From an uncultured Propionibacteriaceae bacterium (lineage in GTDB: Bacteria > Actinomycetota > Actinomycetes > Propionibacteriales > Propionibacteriaceae), in NCBI GenBank assembly GCA_936941515.1, contig CAKZJI010000186.1, forward strand, positions 1 through 8,878: 8,878 bases of DNA. Reading direction: 5' to 3'. Below are positions 1-5,684 of this stretch, piece after piece. The notes under the pieces were generated by a model, which was given only the letters and a program-made list of their open reading frames with translations, was not told the origin of the DNA and made no database searches. Both the position numbers and the translations under genes were made by a program. Position 1 is the stretch's first letter; each line of letters opens with the position of its first letter.

Positions 1-147
1 CATGCGCACCACCACATGCTCAACATCGTCGGGGAACCGCTCCAGATTGGATTCCTCACGGATGATCTCGAAGGAGCGGGCGTAGATCGCGCCCCCCGTC
101 CTGATGTAGTCATGGGTCACGCCCTCAGGGTAGTGGGCGGGCTCCAC
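1..147 (-). CDS. cbiC: Cobalt-precorrin-8 methylmutase, N-terminal part (cut by window edge)
   Basis: CbiC (CobH family) moves the methyl group from C11 to C12 of cobalt-precorrin-8 to give cobyrinate. Only the first 49 codons are present; the frame stays open to position 1. The translation contains the family's N-terminal signature: HDYIRTGGAIYARSF at residues 12-26, then EIIREESNLERF and DDVEHVVVRM, matching the usual pattern (YIRDxxAIYxxSFxIIRxEADLxRFPxDLExVxVRM). An in-frame stop at 156-154 limits the start to GTG at 147-145 or GTG at 120-118. I chose 147 because a purine-rich stretch (complement of 161-168) lies 13 bases upstream, whereas the second GTG has no well-spaced ribosome site; the choice is not secure. 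The gene runs divergently from cbiL across a 229-base gap, so it probably heads a second B12 operon going left. The catalytic histidine region lies beyond the edge and cannot be checked. Confidence 0.88.
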   Translation of the reverse strand, partial: MEPAHYPEGVTHDYIRTGGAIYARSFEIIREESNLERFPDDVEHVVVRM

Positions 148-221
148 GCCTGGTCAGCGGCCCCTCCCTCACCTCCAGGGCTTCCCCGACCCCGTCGGTG
201 AGCCCGGGGACCGTGGGGCTA
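148..221. promoter_or_regulatory. Divergent intergenic DNA between cbiC and the riboswitch
   Basis: This stretch must hold the cbiC ribosome site and probably the promoters of both divergent operons. On the minus strand a perfect Shine-Dalgarno-like GGAGGTGA (complement of 169-176) is followed by GGGAGGGG (complement of 161-168); the first is 21 bases from the chosen GTG, which is too far, and the second 13 bases. A small dyad, CCGAC-CCC-GTCGG, sits at 186-198. The plus strand has TAGGCT at 220-225, like an actinobacterial -10 box, but I see no convincing -35 box about 17 bases before it, and it would put transcription start inside the proposed riboswitch P1 stem. No promoter can be named with confidence. 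Confidence 0.3.
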
Positions 222-340
222 GGCTGACCGCGACAACTGACCATCAGCTTGCCGATCTGCGGGAATTCCGGTGCGCATCCGGGAGCGATGCCGCCACTGT
301 GACCACCGACAGGTGGGAGCCAGAGACTTCTCGGCCAGCC
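222..340 (+). ncRNA. Cobalamin riboswitch (compact form) controlling the cbiL operon
   Basis: The conserved cobalamin-aptamer core is readable: GGGAA at 261-265, GGTG then ATCC at 270-280, and CCGCCACTGT at 291-300, followed by a B12-box-like segment GAGCCAGAGAC at 317-327. Between the last two lies a short perfect hairpin, CCACC-GACA-GGTGG (303-316), in the place of P6. A closing P1 stem can be drawn between GGCTGACCG (222-230) and CGGCCAGCC (332-340), nine positions with one A-C mismatch. The RNA therefore lacks the larger P7-P11 peripheral domain of long cobalamin riboswitches. In the family, bound cobalamin shuts off expression, and placement right before cbiL gives end-product feedback on the whole four-gene operon. 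The core identification is firm; the outer limits and P1 are inferred, and I did not find the usual GGU of the P1-P3 region. Confidence 0.85.
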
Positions 341-376
341 AGGATCGTGCGGACGCAGCACCCGAAGGAGACCTCC
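341..376 (+). promoter_or_regulatory. Riboswitch expression platform and cbiL ribosome binding site
   Basis: This is the 36-base stretch between the aptamer and the cbiL ATG. It contains GAAGGAG at 364-370, a strong Shine-Dalgarno sequence six bases before the start codon. CCTCC follows directly (372-376) and is complementary to GGAG, and a weak stem GTGC/GCAC can be drawn at 347-361. No hairpin plus T-run is present, so control is more likely at translation initiation (ribosome-site sequestration) than by termination. The exact switching helix is not evident by eye. Confidence 0.5.
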
Positions 377-1123
377 ATGAGACACAGCCGTGCTCTGATC
401 GGCGTCGGAGTGGGTCCCGGCGACCCCGAGTTGGTGACGGTCAAGGCGCTGCGCGTGTTGGAGGACGCCGACGTGATCCTGGTGCCGAGCACGGAGGCCC
501 GCGCCGGCGACGTGGGCCGGGCCGAGGAGATCGTGCTGCATCACCTCCCAGACAAATCCCCCGCGGTGAGGCGGATTCCCTTCTCCATGGCCGAGCGTCG
601 GGGAGTCGGCGCTCAACGCTCCAGCGCCTGGGAGGTCTCAGCGCAGGCCGCAGTCGAGGCTTTCGAGCACGGCGCGCGCCTCGTCGCCTTCGCCACCGTC
701 GGGGATCCCTCAGTGTTCTCCACCTTCTCCTATCTGTGCGACCTGGTGGCCGGGCGGATGGAGGTGGAGACCGAGGTTGTTCCCGGGATCACCGCGATGC
801 AGGCCATCGCCGCCGCCAGCCGCACTCCCCTGGTTGAGGGCCAGGAAATCCTGTCCCTGGTGCCTTGGACCGTCGGTCCCCAGGCCCTCGCCCAGCTCTG
901 TGAGGTGTCTGACACCGTCGTCGTCTACAAGGGCGGGCGGGAGATGACCGAGCTGCGGGAGGTCCTGGCGTCCCAGGGCCGGCTGGGTGAGGCCATCCTC
1001 GGCACCGACCTGGGGCTCGCCACCGAGCAGGTCGTCCCGTTGGCTGAGGTCAGTTGCCGCACACCCTATTTCAGCACCGTACTCGCTGCGCCGAGGCGTT
1101 CAACCACTGGAGGAAGAATATGA
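377..1123 (+). CDS. cbiL: Cobalt-precorrin-2 C20-methyltransferase
   Basis: CbiL is a cytoplasmic SAM-dependent tetrapyrrole methylase that methylates C20 of cobalt-precorrin-2 (cobalt-sirohydrochlorin) to give cobalt-precorrin-3. The 248-residue product has the normal family length. The glycine-rich N-terminal loop GVGVGPGDPELVTVKAL lies at residues 9-25, the second SAM-site loop ATVGDPSVFSTF at 106-117, VVPGITAMQAIAA at 134-146, and the characteristic C-terminal TPYFSTVLA at 229-237. I chose the ATG at 377 because GAAGGAG lies six bases before it and the product then starts right at the first beta strand; a longer frame back to 299 would run through the riboswitch. It is the first gene of the operon and its stop overlaps the cbiF start in ATGA. 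CobI, the aerobic homologue acting on metal-free precorrin-2, is the alternative, but the neighbouring CbiG and CbiX favour the cobalt form. Confidence 0.93.
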   Translation: MRHSRALIGVGVGPGDPELVTVKALRVLEDADVILVPSTEARAGDVGRAEEIVLHHLPDKSPAVRRIPFSMAERRGVGAQRSSAWEVSAQAAVEAFEHGARLVAFATVGDPSVFSTFSYLCDLVAGRMEVETEVVPGITAMQAIAAASRTPLVEGQEILSLVPWTVGPQALAQLCEVSDTVVVYKGGREMTELREVLASQGRLGEAILGTDLGLATEQVVPLAEVSCRTPYFSTVLAAPRRSTTGGRI

Positions 1124-1974
1124 GCGGATTGAGGCTCAGCCCCAAGGGGCTTGTCGTTTTCGTGGGAGCAGGCCCCGGTGCCGAGGACCTGATCACGGTG
1201 CGCGGTGCGCGGGTCATCGCGGAGGCTGACATCATCATCTGGGCCTCCTCCCTGGTCCATCCCGGGATCATCGCCGAGCGCAGGCCCGACGCGGAGGTGA
1301 TCGACTCGGCCTCCATTCCGCTGGAGGATCTCGTCCCCCTCTACACCCGCGCCCGCGACGAGCAGCTGCTCGTCGCCCGCGTCCACACCGGCGACCCCGG
1401 CATCTACGGGGCAACGGCGGAGCAACGCGACCTGTGCGCCCAGATCGGGATTCCCACCGAGACCATCCCCGGAATCTCGGCCTTCTCCGCGGCAGCCGCC
1501 CGCACAGATGTGGAAATCACCTTGCCGGAGGTGGCCCAGTCAATGATCCTCACCCGGTTGGAGGGCGGCCGCACCCCCATGCCGGACAGGGAGAACGTGC
1601 GGGCGTTTGCAGCCCACGGCACGACGATGGCCCTCTACCTGTCGGCGGCACGCAACAAACAGTTGCAGGAGGCTCTGCTGGAGGGAGGCTACGACCCCGA
1701 GACTCCCTGCATCATCGGCTATCAGGTGACCTGGCCCGAGGAGCAGCTGTGGCGGGTGCCCCTCAGGGACCTCTCGGCCACGATGCGGGAGCACAAGCTG
1801 TGGAAGCACACGATCGTGCTCGTCGGCCCGGCTTTGGCGGAGGGGCCGGCGGCGCGACGCTCCCACCTGTACCACCCGGGGTTCGGGCACGGATACCGGG
1901 CGGCAGACAAGGAGGCAGTCGACGACCTGCGCAGGCACGGCGCAGTCAACTACACCCTGGGAGACAAAGAATGA
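1120..1974 (+). CDS. cbiF: Cobalt-precorrin-4 C11-methyltransferase
   Basis: CbiF (CobM family) transfers a methyl group from SAM to C11 of cobalt-precorrin-4, making cobalt-precorrin-5A, the substrate of CbiG encoded next door. The 284-residue product shows FVGAGPGAEDLITVRGARVI at residues 14-33, VHTGDPGIYGA at 88-98 (the diagnostic CbiF/CobM motif), TIPGISAFSAAAA at 115-127, and RSHLYHPGFGHGYR at 247-260, the C-terminal signature of this subgroup. The start is ATG at 1120, with GGAGG at 1109-1113 six bases ahead; this ATG overlaps the cbiL stop by four bases (ATGA), as the stop of cbiF does with the next gene, which indicates translational coupling. A tail of about 25 residues after the signature runs slightly beyond the usual end of the fold but shows nothing unusual. 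Assignment within the methylase family is secure. Confidence 0.94.
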   Translation: MSGLRLSPKGLVVFVGAGPGAEDLITVRGARVIAEADIIIWASSLVHPGIIAERRPDAEVIDSASIPLEDLVPLYTRARDEQLLVARVHTGDPGIYGATAEQRDLCAQIGIPTETIPGISAFSAAAARTDVEITLPEVAQSMILTRLEGGRTPMPDRENVRAFAAHGTTMALYLSAARNKQLQEALLEGGYDPETPCIIGYQVTWPEEQLWRVPLRDLSATMREHKLWKHTIVLVGPALAEGPAARRSHLYHPGFGHGYRAADKEAVDDLRRHGAVNYTLGDKE

Positions 1975-4400
1975 TCACTGTCTATGGACATCTCGGCGCC
2001 CCGCATGAGGAACTGCGACGCGCTGTCCGTGAGGCCGACGTGGTTGTCGGCGGTCGCCGCCACCTGGATGATCTTGAGGTTCCGCAGGAGAAGCGGATCG
2101 TGCTGGGCGGGCTGAGTGCGGCCGTGCAGCGGATCAGGGAGCTGCCCGGCGACACCGAGGTGGTGATCCTGGCATCCGGTGATCCCCTGTGGTTCGGGGT
2201 GGTGCGTCGGCTGCGCGCGGCGGGGCTCCGACCCCGAGTCGTCACCCGCGCCTCCTCCGTCGCCGAGGCTTTCGCCCGCGTGGGCCTGCCCTGGGAGGAC
2301 GCCATCACGGTCTCCACCCACGGTCGGCCGGTGGAGCCCGCCATAGCGGCTGCCAAGCGCTACGCGAAGGTCGCGGTCATGACAGACCCGCGTGAGCCGC
2401 TCACCAGGCTGACCGAGCCCCTGGAGGGCCTGGAGCGGGTGTTCGTGCTTGCGGAACGGCTCGGGGAGGATGACGAGCGGGTGCGGATCCTGGGCGGCGG
2501 GGAGCTGGCCGCCGTCGAGGACGTGCGCCAGCCCAGCGTCGTGCTCATCCTGGAGCGGCATCCGGATGCCGAGTGGGATGAGGAGGCTGTCGACGCCTCC
2601 ACCCCCAGACGGGTTGCCGCGCAGGAGGTGGCACGGGAGCGGTTGGCTGTCACCCCGCTGGCTGAGCTCATCATCGGGCAGGTCGCCGGCTCCGCCAACG
2701 CACGCCACCGGGCGGAGCAGATCGACGGACTGCTGGGGGCCACTCGGATCTACGACGGCCCGGCGGCCGAGGGGCTGAGGAGGGCTTTCGAGGAGTGCGA
2801 CATGGTGATCTCCCATCTGGCTCTCGGTGCCACCACACGCATCATCGCCCCGCTGCTTGACTCGAAGAAGACCGACCCCGGAATCGTTGTGATCGATCAG
2901 GGCGGGAGGTTCGTGGTTCCCCTGACCGGTGGCCACACCGGCGGCGCCAATGAGCTCGCCCGGCGACTGGCTGAGGGGTTGGGGGCGACCGCAGTCCTGA
3001 CCACTGCCACCGACTCGCTGGGCATCCCGGCCCTCGACACACTCGGCTGGGCGCACAGCGGGGACGTCGCAGGCGTGACCGGGGCGATGCTCGACGGCCG
3101 GTCAGTGCAGGTGATACGTGAGCATCCCTGGCCCCTGCCGCCGCTGCCCGGCAATGTGACCGAGGCCCTGCCCGAGGGTGAGGAGGCTGCGGCCCTGATC
3201 CTGATCACTGATCGTGACGCCGGTCAGCTGGAACCAGCCGGGTTGCCGCGTGTGGTGCTGCATCCCCCCTCCCTGGTGGTCGGCATGGGGTGCAACCGGG
3301 GCACCGCGGACGAGGTCCTCCGCACGCATCTGCAGGACGCCCTCGCCTCCGCCGGCCTGTCGATCCATTCGGTCTCCGCCCTGACCAGCGTCGACGCCAA
3401 GGCACACGAGGGTGGTCTCGTGCGGCTGGCCAAGCAGCTGGGCGTCCCCTTCGTCTGCTATGAGGCGGAGGAGCTGGCGGGGGTGGAGGTTCCCACGCCC
3501 TCGGACGTCGTCGCCGCCGAGGTTGGAACCGCCAGCGTCGCCGAGGCCTCCGTGATCACCCGTGGAGCGGAGCTGATCGTGCCGAAGCGCACATGCCCGG
3601 ATGCGACCTGCGCGGTCGGCCGCATCCCAGCCCGTGGGGAGTTGCGCGTGGTCGGTCTCGGTCCCGGTCACCGGGATCTACTCACCCCGATGGCGAGGCA
3701 GGCTATCGAGAGCGCCACCCATGTCGTCGGCTACATCCCGTACGTGCGGCAGATTCGCGACCTGATCAGCCCACACGCCCAGACGTATGCGACCAAGATG
3801 GGTGGGGAGGAGGAGCGCACCGCCTACGCCATTGAGCGGGCGCGGGAGGGGCATGCCGTGGCCTTCGTCTGCTCCGGTGATCCCGCCATCTACGCGATGG
3901 CCTCGCCTGCGCTGGAGCAGGGAACCACCGGCATCGACGTCCGGGTCATCCCGGGCGTGACGGCGGAGCTGGCGGCCTCCGCGCTGCTGGGTGCCCCGTT
4001 GGGTCACGACCACGTGACCATCTCACTGTCGGACCTGCACACCCCCTGGGATGTCATCGAGAAGAGGCTGATGGCGGCAGCCGACGGGGACTTCGTGACG
4101 GTCCTGTACAACCCACGTTCCCGCACCCGCACCATGCATCTGCCGCGGGCGCTGGAGATCCTGGGGGCGAAACGCCCCGCGGATGTGCCCGTCATGGCCA
4201 TCCACGAGGCATTCCGTCCGAAGCAGTACATCCGGTGGGCCCCGATCGGGGAGTTCAAACCAGAGTGGGTGAACATGCACACCATCGTCATCGTCGGCTC
4301 CTCCACCACGAAGCCGGTGGCCACCGGTGGGGGCGAGACGGCGATCGTGACGCCACGCGACTACCAGTGGATGGAAAGATTCCAGGAGGGTGGCCGCTGA
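1971..4400 (+). CDS. cbiEGH: Trifunctional CbiE-CbiG-CbiH cobalamin synthesis fusion
   Basis: One 809-residue protein carries three enzymes. Residues 1-205 are CbiE, the C5-methyltransferase of cobalt-precorrin-6B/7, with EADVVVGGRRHL at 21-32 and the diagnostic ASGDPLWFGV at 68-77; its first loop (YGHLGAP) is shorter than the usual GVGPG. Residues about 222-555 are CbiG, which opens the delta-lactone of cobalt-precorrin-5A and releases acetaldehyde: TRIIAPLLDSK at 289-299, VVIDQGGRFVVPLTGGHTGG at 306-325, VVGMGCNRGT at 436-445 and SVDAKAHEGGL at 473-483. Residues 557-809 are CbiH, which methylates C17 and contracts the ring: VVGLGPGHRDLLTP at 560-573, VVGYIPYV at 585-592, VCSGDPAIYAM at 633-643, VIPGVTAELAASALLGAPLG at 659-678 and NPRSRTR at 714-720. 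All three parts are full length. The start at 1971 has GGGAGA six bases ahead and overlaps the cbiF stop (ATGA); the frame extends further left only as non-homologous sequence over cbiF. CbiH and CbiG act on either side of the CbiF step, so the fusion may help pass unstable intermediates; that is inference. Confidence 0.93.
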   Translation: MITVYGHLGAPHEELRRAVREADVVVGGRRHLDDLEVPQEKRIVLGGLSAAVQRIRELPGDTEVVILASGDPLWFGVVRRLRAAGLRPRVVTRASSVAEAFARVGLPWEDAITVSTHGRPVEPAIAAAKRYAKVAVMTDPREPLTRLTEPLEGLERVFVLAERLGEDDERVRILGGGELAAVEDVRQPSVVLILERHPDAEWDEEAVDASTPRRVAAQEVARERLAVTPLAELIIGQVAGSANARHRAEQIDGLLGATRIYDGPAAEGLRRAFEECDMVISHLALGATTRIIAPLLDSKKTDPGIVVIDQGGRFVVPLTGGHTGGANELARRLAEGLGATAVLTTATDSLGIPALDTLGWAHSGDVAGVTGAMLDGRSVQVIREHPWPLPPLPGNVTEALPEGEEAAALILITDRDAGQLEPAGLPRVVLHPPSLVVGMGCNRGTADEVLRTHLQDALASAGLSIHSVSALTSVDAKAHEGGLVRLAKQLGVPFVCYEAEELAGVEVPTPSDVVAAEVGTASVAEASVITRGAELIVPKRTCPDATCAVGRIPARGELRVVGLGPGHRDLLTPMARQAIESATHVVGYIPYVRQIRDLISPHAQTYATKMGGEEERTAYAIERAREGHAVAFVCSGDPAIYAMASPALEQGTTGIDVRVIPGVTAELAASALLGAPLGHDHVTISLSDLHTPWDVIEKRLMAAADGDFVTVLYNPRSRTRTMHLPRALEILGAKRPADVPVMAIHEAFRPKQYIRWAPIGEFKPEWVNMHTIVIVGSSTTKPVATGGGETAIVTPRDYQWMERFQEGGR

Positions 4401-5629
4401 TGTCCGCGGGGCTGATGGGTGATGTGCCGTTGATCCTTGCGGCCCACGGCTCCCGCGATCCGGAGGGCGTGGCGGCCTGCCGTGCCGTCGCAGAGCGGGT
4501 GCGGGGTCTGCTGCCCGGGACGAGGATGGCCCTTGGCTTCGTCGAGTTGGCTGAGCCGAGCGTCGCCGAGGCTGTGGCGGAGGCAGTCGAGGGGCGGGAG
4601 GTCACCGGCGAGGTGGATGCCGTGCTCGTGCCGCTGATGCTCGCCACCGGAGAGCACGTCCGCGAGGACATCCCGAGGGCCATCGACGAGGGGCGGGGTG
4701 AAGCGCGCGTCCGATATGCGGCCTCGCTGCTGTCAAGTCCCCTGTTGATGTCAGCGATGCGCCACCGGATAGAAGAGGCTCTGGGCGACTGGCGAGCGAA
4801 GGACACGGCCTGCGTGTTCGTGGGTCGTGGCTCCCTGGTCACCGAGTCCAACGCGGAGCGCTACCGTCTGGCACGCACCCTCATGGAGGAGAGCGGGCTC
4901 GGCAGCATCCACCTCGGCTTCATCCAGGTGTCACGGCCCTCCGTCCCGGAGGCTTTGAACACTGCCATGGCCTCGGGAGCACGGCAGATCATCGTGGCCC
5001 CGCATTTCCTGTTCCCCGGAAAACTGCGCACCTGGAACCTGGATCAGGTCCGAGCCTGGGCCGAACAGCATCCTGAGGTGGAGGTGCGCGTCACGGAGGT
5101 GATCGGCGACTGCGACGAGCTCGCACGGCTGATCGTGGACCGGTATGCGGAGGAGCTGGGCCTGGAGGGGCTGGGCGACGGCGCACCCCGCTACCTGACC
5201 AGCCTCAGCCTCGCCAACCGGGATGTGCTTGTGGTCGGCGGCGGGATGGTCGCAGCCCGACGCATCCCCCGGCTGCTGGCCGTCGGCGCGAACGTGCGGG
5301 TGGTCGCACCGAATGTGGGGATCGCCGTCGGCCGTCTGGCCGCCAGTGGGGCGATCAGGGTCGAGCAGCGGGCAGCGCGCGCCGACGACGTGGCCGGGGC
5401 ATGGTATGTCCTGGCGGCCAGCAACGATCCCACGGTCAACGAGATGATCGCGGCGGAGGCGGAGCGTCAGCACACCTTCTGCGTCAGGGCCGACCATGCC
5501 GCCGCCGGATCCGCAGCCACCCCGGCCACAGCCTCCGCAGGCGGGCTGACCGTCGCCGTGGTGGGCGACCGCAACCCTCGGCGATCAGTCAGGGTGCGTG
5601 ACGAGTTGCTGCGCATACTGCAGGACTGA
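4400..5629 (+). CDS. cbiX: Sirohydrochlorin cobaltochelatase CbiX fused to precorrin-2 dehydrogenase
   Basis: This 409-residue bifunctional protein joins two consecutive steps: NAD-dependent oxidation of precorrin-2 to sirohydrochlorin, then cobalt insertion. Residues 1-255 are a long-form CbiX with two related halves. The N half has AAHGSRDPEG with His16 and GEHVREDIP with His86, matching the two metal-site histidines of the family. In the C half the first motif is VGRGSLVTESNAE (141-153, no histidine), followed by APHFLFPGKL at 200-209. Residues about 264-409 are a Met8/CysG-N Rossmann domain: VLVVGGGMVAARR at 276-288, VRVVAP at 299-304, and AASNDPTVN at 339-347, whose Asp343 aligns with the catalytic Asp of CysG and Met8. 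The uroporphyrinogen methyltransferase half of full CysG is absent. ATG at 4400 overlaps the cbiEGH stop by one base (TGATG) and has AGGAGGG nine bases upstream; a second in-frame ATG at 4415 is less well placed. Iron instead of cobalt (siroheme synthesis) is chemically possible, but position in a B12 operon favours cobalt. Confidence 0.92.
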   Translation: MSAGLMGDVPLILAAHGSRDPEGVAACRAVAERVRGLLPGTRMALGFVELAEPSVAEAVAEAVEGREVTGEVDAVLVPLMLATGEHVREDIPRAIDEGRGEARVRYAASLLSSPLLMSAMRHRIEEALGDWRAKDTACVFVGRGSLVTESNAERYRLARTLMEESGLGSIHLGFIQVSRPSVPEALNTAMASGARQIIVAPHFLFPGKLRTWNLDQVRAWAEQHPEVEVRVTEVIGDCDELARLIVDRYAEELGLEGLGDGAPRYLTSLSLANRDVLVVGGGMVAARRIPRLLAVGANVRVVAPNVGIAVGRLAASGAIRVEQRAARADDVAGAWYVLAASNDPTVNEMIAAEAERQHTFCVRADHAAAGSAATPATASAGGLTVAVVGDRNPRRSVRVRDELLRILQD

Positions 5630-5635
5630 GCCGTG

Positions 5636-5673
5636 GATGGGGCCCGGCTGCCGTGACGTAGCCGAGCCCCATC
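5636..5673. terminator. Bidirectional terminator hairpin between convergent operons
   Basis: A strong hairpin fills most of the 55-base gap between the two convergent stop codons. GATGGGGC (5636-5643) pairs perfectly with GCCCCATC (5666-5673); after a CC/GA internal mismatch, GGCT (5646-5649) pairs with AGCC (5660-5663), leaving a ten-base loop. The structure is equally stable on either strand. There is no T-run on either side, which is common for terminators in GC-rich actinobacteria. The place and symmetry make a shared transcription end the natural reading; termination itself is inferred. Confidence 0.7.
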
Positions 5674-5684
5674 GGTCCGCCGAC

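Noticed and set aside
16..201. Short plus-strand open frame at the left edge
   Set aside because: The minus strand over most of the same bases encodes a clear CbiC N-terminus, and the plus-strand product shows no recognisable feature.
220..225. TAGGCT as a -10 promoter box for the cbiL operon
   Set aside because: It has no matching -35 box, and a start about seven bases downstream would remove the 5' strand of the proposed P1 stem; kept only as a possibility.
299..376. Longer cbiL start at a GTG at 299
   Set aside because: It would translate part of the cobalamin riboswitch and has no ribosome site; the ATG at 377 has a strong one and matches the family start.
1434..1970. Upstream extension of the cbiEGH frame by 179 codons
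   Set aside because: It lies wholly over cbiF in another frame, its translation resembles no protein family, and the homology to CbiE starts exactly at the ATG at 1971.
1950..3056. Open frame of 368 codons on the minus strand across cbiEGH
   Set aside because: It is a by-product of high GC content opposite a well-supported gene; the translation shows no recognisable domain and is rich in low-complexity Arg, Gly and Pro.
4235..4399. Longer cbiX start inside the end of cbiEGH
   Set aside because: The extra 55 residues are a frame-shifted reading of CbiH and carry no homology; ATG at 4400 has AGGAGGG at proper spacing.
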